The translations under genes were made by a program, and so were the position numbers. DNA of 64,000 bases from Micromonospora pisi (GTDB taxonomy: Bacteria; Actinomycetota; Actinomycetes; Mycobacteriales; Micromonosporaceae), in assembly GCF_003633685.1 (NCBI RefSeq), contig NZ_RBKT01000001.1, positions 5,704,001 to 5,768,000 on the forward strand, written 5' to 3'. This document shows positions 44,278 to 52,789 of the stretch, piece after piece. Positions within the stretch are counted from its first letter, which is position 1, and each line of letters begins with the position of its first letter. The notes below the pieces were generated by a model. That model was not told where the DNA came from. It saw nothing but the letters and a program-made list of their open reading frames with translations, and did no database searches.

Positions 44278-44304
44278 GCACCCGTACCGGTGCGGCGCCC
44301 CCGG

Positions 44305-44823
44305 TCAGGGTTGGCCGTCCGGCAGTGTCCAGAACAGCAGGCCCGCACCGACCAGCAGCAGGCTGACCAGGCTGGCGACGGCGCGTAGCGTGTTCCAGCC
44401 GGTCCAGCGGGAGGCGTACTCCGCCCAGCGTCGCGCCGCCTCCGCCGGATCCGCCGGTACGCCCGCAGCCGCCAGCGCCTCGTTCATCGGCACGTTGACC
44501 AGCATCGTCGGCAGGAACGCGCCCAGCAGGTAGGTCGCCGAGGCGAGCAGGAACAGCAGGGCCGCCGTCCGCTGCCCGAGCACCAGCAGAAGTACGCCGG
44601 TGAGCGCCGCCGCGATCGGCGTACCGACGAAGGTGAGCAGGAAGACCGGGTTCAGGATCTTCTGGTTCATGCTGGTCATGCCCCGGATCGCGGTCTGCGC
44701 GTCGGTGCCGGTCAGGCCCGGCAGCACCGAGTTCGAATAGGCGAGGAAGACGCCGCCCACCGCCCCGGTCAGGGCCACGGTCACCGCCGCCGCGACCGCG
44801 ACCAGCGTGTTCGTCGTACTCAT
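44305..44823 (-). CDS. DUF1772 integral membrane protein
   Basis: 172 residues with four transmembrane segments (VAAAVTVALTGAVGGVFLAY, FVGTPIAAALTGVLLLVLG, ALLFLLASATYLLGAF, TLRAVASLVSLLLVGAGLLF). The central NVPMNEALAA and RWAEYASRWTGWNTLRAVAS residues are the family signature. The function of DUF1772 proteins is unknown. ATG 44823 is chosen because GGAGAGCCGGA precedes it; an earlier in-frame start would cover the divergent promoter. It is divergent from an AraC regulator, a pairing seen often with this family, which suggests direct control. Confidence 0.85.
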   Translation of the reverse strand: MSTTNTLVAVAAAVTVALTGAVGGVFLAYSNSVLPGLTGTDAQTAIRGMTSMNQKILNPVFLLTFVGTPIAAALTGVLLLVLGQRTAALLFLLASATYLLGAFLPTMLVNVPMNEALAAAGVPADPAEAARRWAEYASRWTGWNTLRAVASLVSLLLVGAGLLFWTLPDGQP

Positions 44824-44950
44824 TCCGGCTCTCCGCTCTCCGTCATGCCACCGAGTCAACCCGGGCACAACGGCAGCGGGAATCCGTCAGGCTCTCGCCC
44901 CCATACGTCGGCGTCCACGTCACCGCTCGCCCGGCGCTAGCCTGGCCCGT

Positions 44951-45898
44951 ATGGACGCACTCGCCGGGTTGCTGGACGGGCCGAGGGCACGCGGTGCGTT
45001 CCTGATCCGTTCGGTCTTCGACCCACCCTGGGCGGTACGGATCCAGGACGGCGCACCGCTGACCCTGATGTCGATGCAACGCGGTACGGCGTGGGTGCTG
45101 CCCGAGCGGGGCGAACCGGTCCGGCTGCGCCCCGGCGACGTGGCCATCCGGCGGGGGCCGGAGCCGTACACCGTCGTCGACGATCCGGCCACCCGGCCGC
45201 GTGCGGTGATCCATCCGGGCGAGCGGAGCACCAGCCCGGGCGGCGACGAGCTCTGCGAGGTGATGGACCTCGGCGTACGCACCTGGGGCGAGCGCGCCGA
45301 CGGTGCGGCGGTGCTGCTCAGCGGCACGTACCAGTTCGAGGGGGAGGTGAGCCGGCGGCTGTTGCGGGCGCTGCCGGACCTGCTGGTGCTGCCCGGCGAG
45401 GCGTGGCACAGCCCGCTGGTGGGCCTGCTTGCCGAGGAGATGACCAGGGACGAACCGGGTCAGGAGGTGGTCCTCGACCGGCTGCTCGACCTGCTGCTGA
45501 TCGCCGTACTCCGGGCCTGGTTCTCCCGTCCGTCGGCGGCGCCGGCGTGGTTCCGGGCGCACGGCGACCCGGTGGTGGGGCGGGCGCTGCGGTTGCTGCA
45601 CGAGGACCCGGCACGGTCGTGGACGGTGGCGGAGTTGGCCGCCGGGACCGGGGTGTCCCGGGCGGCACTGGCCCGTCGCTTCACCGACCTCGTCGGGGAG
45701 CCGCCGATGGCCTATCTGACCGGCTGGCGGCTGGCGCTCGCCGCCGACCTGTTGCGGGAGCCGGACGCGACGATCGGTTCGGTGGCCCGCCGGGTGGGTT
45801 ACGGCAGCCCGTTCGCGCTCAGCGCGGCGTTCAAGCGGGTTCGCGGACTTTCCCCGGCTGAGTACCGCCTCCAGGGACCGGCAGGGAGCGGATGCTGA
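44951..45898 (+). CDS. AraC-family transcriptional regulator (cupin_6 type)
   Basis: 315 residues. N-terminal cupin_6-like sensing domain (PPWAVRIQDGAPLTLMSMQR, GTAWVLPERGEPVRLRPGD, VAIRRGPEPYTV). C-terminal double HTH: SWTVAELAAGTGVSRAALAR and the AraC signature ATIGSVARRVGYGSPFALSA with AFKRVRGLSPAEYR. It likely responds to a small molecule and activates the divergent DUF1772 gene. ATG 44951 begins a protein of normal family length. No strong ribosome binding site is visible, so it may be weakly translated or leaderless. Confidence 0.92.
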   Translation: MDALAGLLDGPRARGAFLIRSVFDPPWAVRIQDGAPLTLMSMQRGTAWVLPERGEPVRLRPGDVAIRRGPEPYTVVDDPATRPRAVIHPGERSTSPGGDELCEVMDLGVRTWGERADGAAVLLSGTYQFEGEVSRRLLRALPDLLVLPGEAWHSPLVGLLAEEMTRDEPGQEVVLDRLLDLLLIAVLRAWFSRPSAAPAWFRAHGDPVVGRALRLLHEDPARSWTVAELAAGTGVSRAALARRFTDLVGEPPMAYLTGWRLALAADLLREPDATIGSVARRVGYGSPFALSAAFKRVRGLSPAEYRLQGPAGSGC

Positions 45899-45964
45899 AC
45901 CGGCCGGCGGACGGGTCCGGGACGGTGTCGCCCCGGACCCGGCCCGGCCGCGGCGGGCGGCGGC

Positions 45965-47029
45965 TCAGAGGCCGATCCTGCCCACGCCCACACCGGCCGA
46001 GACGGTGGCCGGCACCGTTGCCGGATCGTCCACGGTGTACGGGTAGTAGGTCCGGGGCTCGACCACCGTGCCGGCGGTCTGCGGCGCACCGGAGTTGACG
46101 TAGCGGTTGTTCCGTTCGACCACGCGGCCCGGTCCGCTCTTGTCGTAACCGACGTAGATCGGATGGGCCACGTTCTCGAAGTAGTTGCCCTCCACCATCA
46201 GGCCGGCGTTCTCGGTCGACGCTATGCCGTAGAGAGCGTTGTTCCGGTAGTAGTTGTTGAACACGTGCACCGGGTCGGCGAAGCGCACCCGGGGGTGTCG
46301 CTGGTCGGTGCCGTCGAAGAAGTTGTGGTGGTACGTGACCCGCAGCTTGCCGATGTCGGCCGGGTAGTTGTCCGAGTGCCCGACCAGGCTCGACTTGCTG
46401 TGGTGGTGGAAGTGGTTCCACGACACGGTGACGTAGTCCGACTCGCGTTTGATGTCGAGCAGACCGTCGTACCCGTCGGAGAGGTCGTTGTGGTCGATCC
46501 AGACGTGGTGGGCCTTGTTGGTGACGCTGATCGAGTCGTCCTCGGCGCCGGTGAACCTGATGTTGCGGATGATGACGTTGTTGCCCGGCCGGGTGGTGGA
46601 GCCGAGTTGGAGGCCGCCGCCGGTGATCTCGGCGGTGCTGCCCACGCCGAGGATGCTCTTGTTGGCGACCACGGTGACCATGTCGGAGATCTGGATCCGG
46701 CCGGAGACCCGGATGACGTACGGCCCGGCCCGCCCGACGTAGTCCTCCAGGGCGGCGCCGGTGGTGACGGTGACGGTGGGTCCGCCAGCGCCACCGGTGG
46801 TGCCGTTGAAGCCGAGGGCGTTCACCGAGGCGAATCCGATCGGGGTGTCGGCCAGCGCGTTCGTGGCTCCGGCGACGCGGTGCGAGGAGTCGTCGACGGT
46901 GGTGTGCGGGCGGGCCTGGGCCGGGCCGCCTGCGCTGATCAGCGTGCTGACCAGGACTGTGACGAGGCCGGCGACCAGGGTGAGCGGGCGGGGGCGGGAA
47001 GAGGAGCGGGTGGTGGTGGATGAGTTCAT
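45965..47029 (-). CDS. Secreted pectate lyase (PL1 family)
   Basis: 354 residues. Signal peptide LTLVAGLVTVLVSTLISAGG then PAQA. Right-handed beta-helix of PL1: NVIIRNIRFTGAEDDSISVT, the calcium-site and conserved HHVWIDHNDLSDGYDGLLDI near residue 175, VTVSWNHFHHHSKSSLVG, and RHPRVR near 245, which carries the catalytic Arg. It cleaves polygalacturonate by beta-elimination outside the cell. The ATG has only a weak GAAAGAAG upstream. A perfect 18-bp LacI-type palindrome lies 94-111 bp upstream, fitting sugar-controlled expression. Confidence 0.93.
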   Translation of the reverse strand: MNSSTTTRSSSRPRPLTLVAGLVTVLVSTLISAGGPAQARPHTTVDDSSHRVAGATNALADTPIGFASVNALGFNGTTGGAGGPTVTVTTGAALEDYVGRAGPYVIRVSGRIQISDMVTVVANKSILGVGSTAEITGGGLQLGSTTRPGNNVIIRNIRFTGAEDDSISVTNKAHHVWIDHNDLSDGYDGLLDIKRESDYVTVSWNHFHHHSKSSLVGHSDNYPADIGKLRVTYHHNFFDGTDQRHPRVRFADPVHVFNNYYRNNALYGIASTENAGLMVEGNYFENVAHPIYVGYDKSGPGRVVERNNRYVNSGAPQTAGTVVEPRTYYPYTVDDPATVPATVSAGVGVGRIGL

Positions 47030-47122
47030 TCCAGCGCTTCTTTCTCGGTCCGGGGCTGCTGTCGGGCGACGGACCGGAGGCCGGGGCGGGTGTCACCCGG
47101 ACCGGGACGGGTCCGGGCGGCG

Positions 47123-47140
47123 AAGGAAAGCGCTTTCCTT
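47123..47140. promoter_or_regulatory. Perfect 18-bp LacI-type operator upstream of the pectate lyase
   Basis: AAGGAAAGCGCTTTCCTT is self-complementary with a central CG-containing GCGC core, the style of LacI/GalR-family operators. It is 94 bp before the pectate lyase start on the minus strand. Confidence 0.65.
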
Positions 47141-47173
47141 GCATCTCACCATACGGCGATAAAACGAGGCTCG

Positions 47174-47824
47174 TCAATGAAGCGGTGGTTGTCTGCCCGA
47201 CCCGGTCCGCCGTGGCTGGTGAACACCATCGGTTCCCGTGCCGCCGTGACGGCTATCCCGGCGACGGTGAACGGTTGCCCGCGATGGTGACGCGCTCGCC
47301 GGAGTGCGCCCGCACCGTCGCGGGAAAACTGGCCCCCGGCAGTCGGGGATGCTGGCCAGGTCGGTGACGATGGTCCGGGAGACCTCGATCAGCCGCTGGT
47401 TGGTGGACCGGGCGTGGCGGCGGATGCGGGCGAACGCCTCGTCCACACTGACGCCGTCCCGCTGGGCGATGGCTCCCTTTGCCTGTTCGATGGTGACCCG
47501 GCTGTTCAGCGCGCTCTGAAGTTGTGCGCTGAGTTCCTCGCCCCGGGAGATGGCACGTTCGTGCAGGATGGCGATCGACGCCAGGTCGGCCAGTGCCTGC
47601 ACGATGGGGATGTCGTCGCTTCCGAGTTGGTTCGTGCTCGTGCCGAAGACGTTGAGCGCGCCGATGACCTGTGAACGAAGACGGAGCGGAAAGGCGTGCA
47701 CCGAGCGGAATCCCGCCGCCGTGGCCGGTGGCACGAAGTTGTCCGGCTCGGCGTCCGGCTCCGGTTGGTCGGCGATCGCCGCGAACGCCCGTACCCATCG
47801 GTCCGCCGGGCGATTCATGGCCAC
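47174..47824 (-). pseudogene. Truncated GAF-ANTAR regulator remnant
   Basis: The frame encodes the last half of a GAF domain (AAGFRSVHAFPLRLRSQVIG then ALNVFG) and an ANTAR RNA-binding domain (SALNSRVTIEQAKGAIAQRD, SVDEAFARIRRHARSTNQRL). Typical GAF-ANTAR proteins from this group are about 240 residues with roughly 110 more residues before this point (an LFQL..DEGPC stretch); here they are absent and the sequence upstream does not resemble GAF. After DLASIPD the frame runs on for about 60 residues of unrelated, Arg/Thr-rich sequence where relatives stop, suggesting a lost stop or frameshift. Probably a decayed gene, though the ANTAR core could still fold. Confidence 0.55.
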
Positions 47825-48468
47825 GCCTTGATCACATCGCAGCCTGGTTGCCGGGTCGGGCCGGAATGTGCCTGTGAGGACATCGACATGGGCGCACTTT
47901 CCGGTTGATCAGAGGCGCCGCCGGAGTGGTGAGCGACATCAGCAGAGCCAGGGGAACGATACATCTCGAGATCCGCGCGGCTGGTCGAATCGCCCGCGCC
48001 AACTTCAGCAGGACTTGTTGACCGCGCCCCTGAGCTGGGATAACGTGGTCATATCCATCATTGGATGTTGCCCCAGACCTCGGCAATGAAAAAGTTTCCG
48101 AAGGTGGGACCCTGTGACCTACCCGCGACTGGGGTAGGACTGGAACCCGGCGCGCGTCAAGCAGTCGGCGCCGTGTCTACTATTCATCAACGCTAAGCAC
48201 CCTGTTGTCGTGCCGGGTCAGGTGGCGCCGGATTGCGTGTCCGCCTGTATCGACGAAGGTATTGGTATCGCCAGTATGCCGGCTTAGCGATGTCGCCGTG
48301 CCCCCATGATCGCGTTGCGACGACGGTCGACGACGACCGTCCATTTCTGGTTGCCCCGGGGTGTCCGGAAATCAGGCGCGCAACATCGACACTGTGACCA
48401 GTTCTGGTCCGATCCTCGTGCGAGTTCGTTCGGCCCTCCAGGGTGATGCCGGGCGGAAGGATGACACC
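47825..48468. other. Intergenic region with no clear gene
   Basis: About 640 bp, somewhat less GC-rich than the rest. Frames here show no family features. A 7-bp hairpin CCTACCC/GGGTAGG lies at 48118-48138. It may hold the promoter of the following membrane protein gene and decayed sequence of the ANTAR gene. Confidence 0.4.
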
Positions 48469-49047
48469 ATGGACGACAAGTCAATCTTCGAGAACCACAT
48501 CAATGAAGGAACATTCACCGCCGACTGGTTGTCGAATCCCGGCAGCTCTTCATCGATGACCGCGGTGGCGGTCGCCGCGGCTGATTCCACGCCCCGCCCC
48601 GAGCACCAAAAACCAGTCGCCGCGACGATGAAGTCTGGTTGGCGTCGGTCCGGGACGGTCCTGCTGGCCGCCACGGTGGTGTGTGGAACGGCGATGCTCG
48701 TCATGTCGGTCGGCGCGCCGTCGACCATTGACGCCATGCCCGCGCTCATGCGGTCGATCTGGCACGTCGGCCTCGTGTTCATCGGCATCATCGGTCTGGT
48801 CGGCATCGTCTGGCGCGGTGACCTGGCGGTGGGTCTCGCGCTGCAGCTCGGCTCGCTGATCCTGCTGGCAACCGCCGCCAGCATGTACGCGGTCGCGCTG
48901 TTCGCCGCTCCCGGTACGGCCGCCACGCTCGCGGGGGTGTCCATCGCCGCCATTCCGGTCGTCTCCCTCTGGGGTGCCGGACAGATCGTGGGGAAGCTGG
49001 ACGGGCTGCGGCAGGTCGACCGGCATGTTAGTTCAGATCGCGATTGA
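48469..49047 (+). CDS. Hypothetical membrane protein (about four transmembrane segments)
   Basis: 192 residues. I do not recognise the family. The first 60 residues are hydrophilic (MDDKSIFENHINEGTFTADW) with a Ser-rich run. Hydrophobic segments follow: TVLLAATVVCGTAMLVMSVG, SIWHVGLVFIGIIGLVGIVW, LALQLGSLILLATAASMYAV and a last one near TLAGVSIAAIPVVSLWGAG. The C-terminus is charged and cytoplasmic-like (LDGLRQVDRHVSSDRD). ATG 48469 is chosen because GGAAGGA lies about 10 nt upstream; an in-frame ATG at 48361 lacks this. It precedes the secreted FG-GAP-type genes but with a separate promoter between. Confidence 0.65.
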   Translation: MDDKSIFENHINEGTFTADWLSNPGSSSSMTAVAVAAADSTPRPEHQKPVAATMKSGWRRSGTVLLAATVVCGTAMLVMSVGAPSTIDAMPALMRSIWHVGLVFIGIIGLVGIVWRGDLAVGLALQLGSLILLATAASMYAVALFAAPGTAATLAGVSIAAIPVVSLWGAGQIVGKLDGLRQVDRHVSSDRD

Positions 49048-49201
49048 CGACGGCTGGCGATAGCTGGCAAACCATTTCGGCCGGCGCCCGGTGAAGCTCG
49101 TTCATGTTGCGGTCGCGGCGTGGATCGGGGTAATTCCGTGCCCAATTTTGAGACCTGTGAAGTGCGTTTGTCAAAAAGCGGTCACCTGGTGGCGGATGCT
49201 C

Positions 49202-49230
49202 TTGACTCGGATTTAACGTACAGATATGAG
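49202..49230 (+). promoter_or_regulatory. SigA-like promoter upstream of the first FG-GAP-type gene
   Basis: TTGACT (49202-49207), 17-bp spacer, TATGAG (49225-49230), 43 bp before the ATG at 49273. Good fit to the vegetative consensus. Confidence 0.6.
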
Positions 49231-49272
49231 TCAGCCGCCGTAATGGATGTGCGGAGGCGAAAGGAAAACATC

Positions 49273-50451
49273 ATGTGGGGAAGACGTATTGCCATTGTGG
49301 CCGTGGCCGCCACCGTGACCGCGCTCTGTGGTGCGGCTCCCGCCCTGGCGGCCGGGGCGGGACAGACTTTGTACGGCGACCTGAACGGGGACCGGCGTAC
49401 GGACCTTGCCCGGCTCACCTCGGCACCACCGGACAGGTGTGCGGTCCTGGTGCAACTGGGAAAGGCGGGTGGTGGTTACCAGAGCCCGAAGTTGTACGCC
49501 TATCCCAACCCCGCCGGAGCCGGGGCGGTCCTCCAGTGCCCGGACATCGGGACGCTGGTCGACCTCGGCCGGAATGGCTCCATGGAGATCGTCGTCGGAT
49601 GGTTCGCCGGGCGCCCGATCGGGGTGGAACACGATCTGCTGATCCTGCGGGACTTCCGCCCCTCGGGCGGGATCGACGGGCTGTATCAGCCCAGTCACAT
49701 CGACGTGGCCGACTTCAACGGGGACGGGCGCAAGGATGTGTACGAGTGGACCGACCAGGGTGAGGGGATCACCACCCTCCTGAACACCCCGGACGGGGGT
49801 CTGGCCCCGGGAGAACTGCGGTTCTGCGCCACCCCGGTCCAGGCGCCGTTACTGGCCGACTTCACCGGGGACCGGGCCACCGAGGTGGTGATGTCCTACT
49901 ACGAGCGCTGCGGTGCCCCCCAGTCCGGCGTGGCCGTGCTCTTCCCCGACGGCGACGCGGACTACCTGGTGGAGGACCCGACCGGCGAGCTGGTCTGGAG
50001 CAGCGCAATCGTGGACGCCGACCTGGACGGCAGACCGGACGTCCGCACCGTGAACGAGGTGACCGGTGAGGTGTCGCACTATCTGGTCCGTCCGCCGGCC
50101 AGGTTCCTTGTGGCGCCCACCCCGGCACCGGATGTCGCCGTGGTCACCGCACCCGTACCGATGCCCATCCCGGTGCTGGCAAACGACGCGGTGACGGTCG
50201 CCGCGCGGGTGGAGATCGACACGCCGCCACGGTACGGCCGGGTCGAGATCACGCCCCAGAAGACCCTGGTCTACATCCCCCCGGCGACACCTCCGGCGAC
50301 CCAGGACACCTTCAGCTACCGGGTGATCGACGACGGCAAGGTCGCCGTCGCCCCGGTTGTCGTCGAACTCCGGCTCACGCCCGCCCGGTCGACCGGCGCA
50401 CCCGCGGTCGTACCCAACAGCACCGAAACCGCTCGATCGCCGGGCGTCTGA
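49273..50451 (+). CDS. Secreted FG-GAP/VCBS-type repeat protein with C-terminal Ig-like domain (paralogue 1)
   Basis: 392 residues. Signal peptide MWGRRIAIVAVAATVTALCG then AAPALA. The mature part has FG-GAP/VCBS-like calcium-loop repeats: LYGDLNGDRRTDLARL, DVADFNGDGRKDVYEW, LLADFTGDRATEVVM, DADLDGRPDVRTV. The last 110 residues resemble a bacterial Ig/cadherin-like tail (VLANDAVTVAARVEIDTPPR, DTFSYRVIDDG). It is probably a surface or matrix protein with no visible enzyme motif. AGGA lies about 9 nt before ATG 49273. One TTA leucine codon occurs at 49849. The next gene is a diverged copy with the same domain order. Confidence 0.75.
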   Translation: MWGRRIAIVAVAATVTALCGAAPALAAGAGQTLYGDLNGDRRTDLARLTSAPPDRCAVLVQLGKAGGGYQSPKLYAYPNPAGAGAVLQCPDIGTLVDLGRNGSMEIVVGWFAGRPIGVEHDLLILRDFRPSGGIDGLYQPSHIDVADFNGDGRKDVYEWTDQGEGITTLLNTPDGGLAPGELRFCATPVQAPLLADFTGDRATEVVMSYYERCGAPQSGVAVLFPDGDADYLVEDPTGELVWSSAIVDADLDGRPDVRTVNEVTGEVSHYLVRPPARFLVAPTPAPDVAVVTAPVPMPIPVLANDAVTVAARVEIDTPPRYGRVEITPQKTLVYIPPATPPATQDTFSYRVIDDGKVAVAPVVVELRLTPARSTGAPAVVPNSTETARSPGV

Positions 50452-50524
50452 CCACCGTCGCCCTGGGTGACGGCGGTATTCCGATCGCCGAGCAAGTTGA
50501 CCAGAGATCTGGATTGGAGGAGCT

Positions 50525-51622
50525 ATGTGGAGAAGACGTATCGCCCTGGTGGCCGCGGTGACGACGATGGCGGCGGTGGGTGGCGTTCCTGGTGTCGCTC
50601 GGGCCGCCGGACCGGGTGCCTACATCACCGGAGACCTGACCGGTGACGGTGTGGCCGACCGGGTCGCCCTGGTCGACGTCGGCCCGGACGAATGCGGCGT
50701 GGTGCTGGAGTCGGGCCGGTTGGGCGGCGGGTTCGACCCGCCGACCGCCTACTTCTACACCGACCCCCCGGGCGCGGGTACGCCCGACGACTGCCCCGAT
50801 GTCGGCACCGTCCTCGATCTTGCCGGGGACGGCTCGGTCGACCTGCTGGTGGGGTGGTCCCGTGGCCGGCCCGCCGGAAGTGACGTCGATCTGCTGGTAC
50901 TGGAGAACTTCAGTCCGGCGGACGGCTTTGTCGCCCTACCCCGGCCCGAGTACATAGGGTCGGCGAATTTTAACGGTGACCTGAACCGGGACATCTACGA
51001 GTGGTCCAACGCCGACCGGATGTTCGCCACCTACCTGAACGACCCGGTCGGACACCTCACCGCGGGCCCGATGCGGTTCTGCGGCAGCGGCCTGGCCGTC
51101 AAGCTGGCCGACGTCAACCGCAACGGCGCGTCGGACGCGGTGATCACCTATGAGCAGGGCTGCGACGACGCCTCGTCCGGCGTGGTGGTGCTGCTCAGTA
51201 GTGGCACGGTGGTGCACCTCGAACGCAGCGCCACCGGCACGACCCGGTGGACGGCCAGTGTGGGGGACGACAACGGGGACGGCTCTCCCGACGTGACCAC
51301 CCGCAACATCGCGACCGGGGCGGTGGCGCACCACATCGGCGACGGTCGTGGTGCGTTCGGCAAGGCGCCGATCGCCAACGACGACACCGCCTCGACCACC
51401 GGCACCAAGAAGGTGGACATCCAAGTGCTCGCCAACGACATCGCGCCCAGCAGCGCGACGGTCACCATCGCGACTCCGCCGAGCCATGGCACGGTGCAGG
51501 TCACCAGCCGGCGCACGGTGGTCTACACACCGGACCCCGGGCACGGCTCGACCGACAAGTTCACCTACCGGTTGACCATCGACGGGCGCACCGACACCGC
51601 CGCCGTCTCCATCCGGTTCTGA
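50525..51622 (+). CDS. Secreted FG-GAP/VCBS-type repeat protein with C-terminal Ig-like domain (paralogue 2)
   Basis: 365 residues. Same build as the gene before it: MWRRRIALVAAVTTMAAVGG signal peptide, calcium-loop repeats (YITGDLTGDGVADRVAL, GSANFNGDLNRDIYEW, KLADVNRNGASDAVITY, DDNGDGSPDVTTR) and an Ig-like tail (VLANDIAPSSATVTIATPPS, DKFTYRLTIDG). Shared residues such as CPD..GTV.DL..GSV, RFCG and EWS/EWT show tandem duplication followed by divergence. GGAGGAGCT directly precedes the ATG, 73 bp after the first copy, so both may be on one mRNA. The function is unknown. A hairpin lies 93 bp past the stop. Confidence 0.75.
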   Translation: MWRRRIALVAAVTTMAAVGGVPGVARAAGPGAYITGDLTGDGVADRVALVDVGPDECGVVLESGRLGGGFDPPTAYFYTDPPGAGTPDDCPDVGTVLDLAGDGSVDLLVGWSRGRPAGSDVDLLVLENFSPADGFVALPRPEYIGSANFNGDLNRDIYEWSNADRMFATYLNDPVGHLTAGPMRFCGSGLAVKLADVNRNGASDAVITYEQGCDDASSGVVVLLSSGTVVHLERSATGTTRWTASVGDDNGDGSPDVTTRNIATGAVAHHIGDGRGAFGKAPIANDDTASTTGTKKVDIQVLANDIAPSSATVTIATPPSHGTVQVTSRRTVVYTPDPGHGSTDKFTYRLTIDGRTDTAAVSIRF

Positions 51623-51923
51623 CCAGGGGCGGTCGCGTGACCACCCGTCCCACCTTTCGACCTCCACCGATCCGAACAGTTACGAGGGAAACGGGACGCA
51701 GGGCTGTTCGTGGCGCGGACCGTGGACCCGTCCGGGCCCACGGTCCGCATCCTCCCCAGGTCGAAGTTCCGGGAGTCGTGCGGGAGCGTGCGGTGTGGCG
51801 TTCGCTGGACGCTCTGACCAGTGGTAACGCTACGAATCCGGGCGGACGCTTTCAAGCCCGCGCGAGAGCCGTCCAAAATGTCCGTTCGGGGGACTTGACG
51901 AGCAAATGCGTACCTGGGGGCCA
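51623..51923. terminator. Intergenic region with terminator hairpin (51715-51748)
   Basis: Between the second FG-GAP-type gene and the convergent PAP2 gene end. It holds an 11-bp stem GCGGACCGTGG / CCACGGTCCGC with a 12-nt loop at 51715-51748, a likely bidirectional terminator. No gene seen. Confidence 0.7.
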
Positions 51924-52700
51924 TCAGGTTTCTGTCGGCGCCGGCGCGGGTGCCAGGCGTAGCGCGTACAGCAGTCGCGCGGTCGGGTGGAGCGCGACCG
52001 CCACCGTGGCCACGGCCAGCACTCCGCCGAGCGTCAGCCCGGCCAGCACATCATGTGGGTAGTGGACGCCGGCCACCACCCGCAGCAACGCCGTCGCCCC
52101 GGCCAGCGGCAGGGTGAACAGCGCCAGTCGAGGCACGACCACGGCCAACCCGACCGCGAGCGCCCCGGCGATGGTCGCGTGATTGCTGGGGAAGGACCAG
52201 TCCCCGACGTCGGGACAGCGGGTGATCGACTCCACCCCGGTCATCGCCCGGCAGGGCCGTTCCTGGTCCACCACCAGCTTCAGCCCTTCGCTCAGCGCGT
52301 ACGCGCCGGCCGTGGCGACGAGGGTCAGCACCGCGCCGGCCAGCAGGCGGCGGTCGCGTACGTGCCCGATCCAGGCAAGTCCGACGAGCAGCCCGAGCAG
52401 GATCAGCAGGGCGGCGTCGGTGCTGACCTCGACCACCCGGTGCCACCAGCCGGGGGTGCCGGCCATCGCGTCGACCATGAATCGGTAGCCGGTCGCGGAG
52501 GTGCCCCTCGTGATCTCGATCGGCCCGGGGTGACCCAACCCGCCGGGCGAGAGCCAGCCGATCAGCCCGGCCCCCGCCACGGTCAGCGTCACCGCCACCG
52601 CGAGTCGGAGTGCACCGCTGCCGGCACGACGGGCGGGTGTGCCGCCCGCCGTGCCGTTCGAGTGCGCTGACCGTGCCGTCGACCGTGCCCGCTCCGTCAT
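51924..52700 (-). CDS. PAP2-family membrane phosphatase
   Basis: 258 residues with five or six transmembrane segments. All three phosphatase motifs are present: KLVVDQERPC (K-x6-R-P), WSFPSNHATIAG (PSNH) and RVVAGVHYPHDVLAG (S/G-R-x5-H-x3-D). It removes phosphate from lipid phosphates or polyprenyl pyrophosphates on the outer side of the membrane. ATG 52700 is the natural start before the charged N-terminus; further in-frame codons upstream are open but not family-like. It ends near the convergent FG-GAP-type gene and starts just after the GH3 gene on the same strand. Confidence 0.9.
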   Translation of the reverse strand: MTERARSTARSAHSNGTAGGTPARRAGSGALRLAVAVTLTVAGAGLIGWLSPGGLGHPGPIEITRGTSATGYRFMVDAMAGTPGWWHRVVEVSTDAALLILLGLLVGLAWIGHVRDRRLLAGAVLTLVATAGAYALSEGLKLVVDQERPCRAMTGVESITRCPDVGDWSFPSNHATIAGALAVGLAVVVPRLALFTLPLAGATALLRVVAGVHYPHDVLAGLTLGGVLAVATVAVALHPTARLLYALRLAPAPAPTET

Positions 52701-52789
52701 GGTGAACACTGTATGAACGGAGAGTGGCCAAAGTCTTCCGCTGATGGTCGGTGTCGCGATCTGACGAAGGTCAGTGGTGCCGGTACGCC

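Noticed and set aside
48469-49047. Phage holin
   Set aside because: Size and helices allow it, but there are no phage genes nearby and the soluble N-terminus is long.
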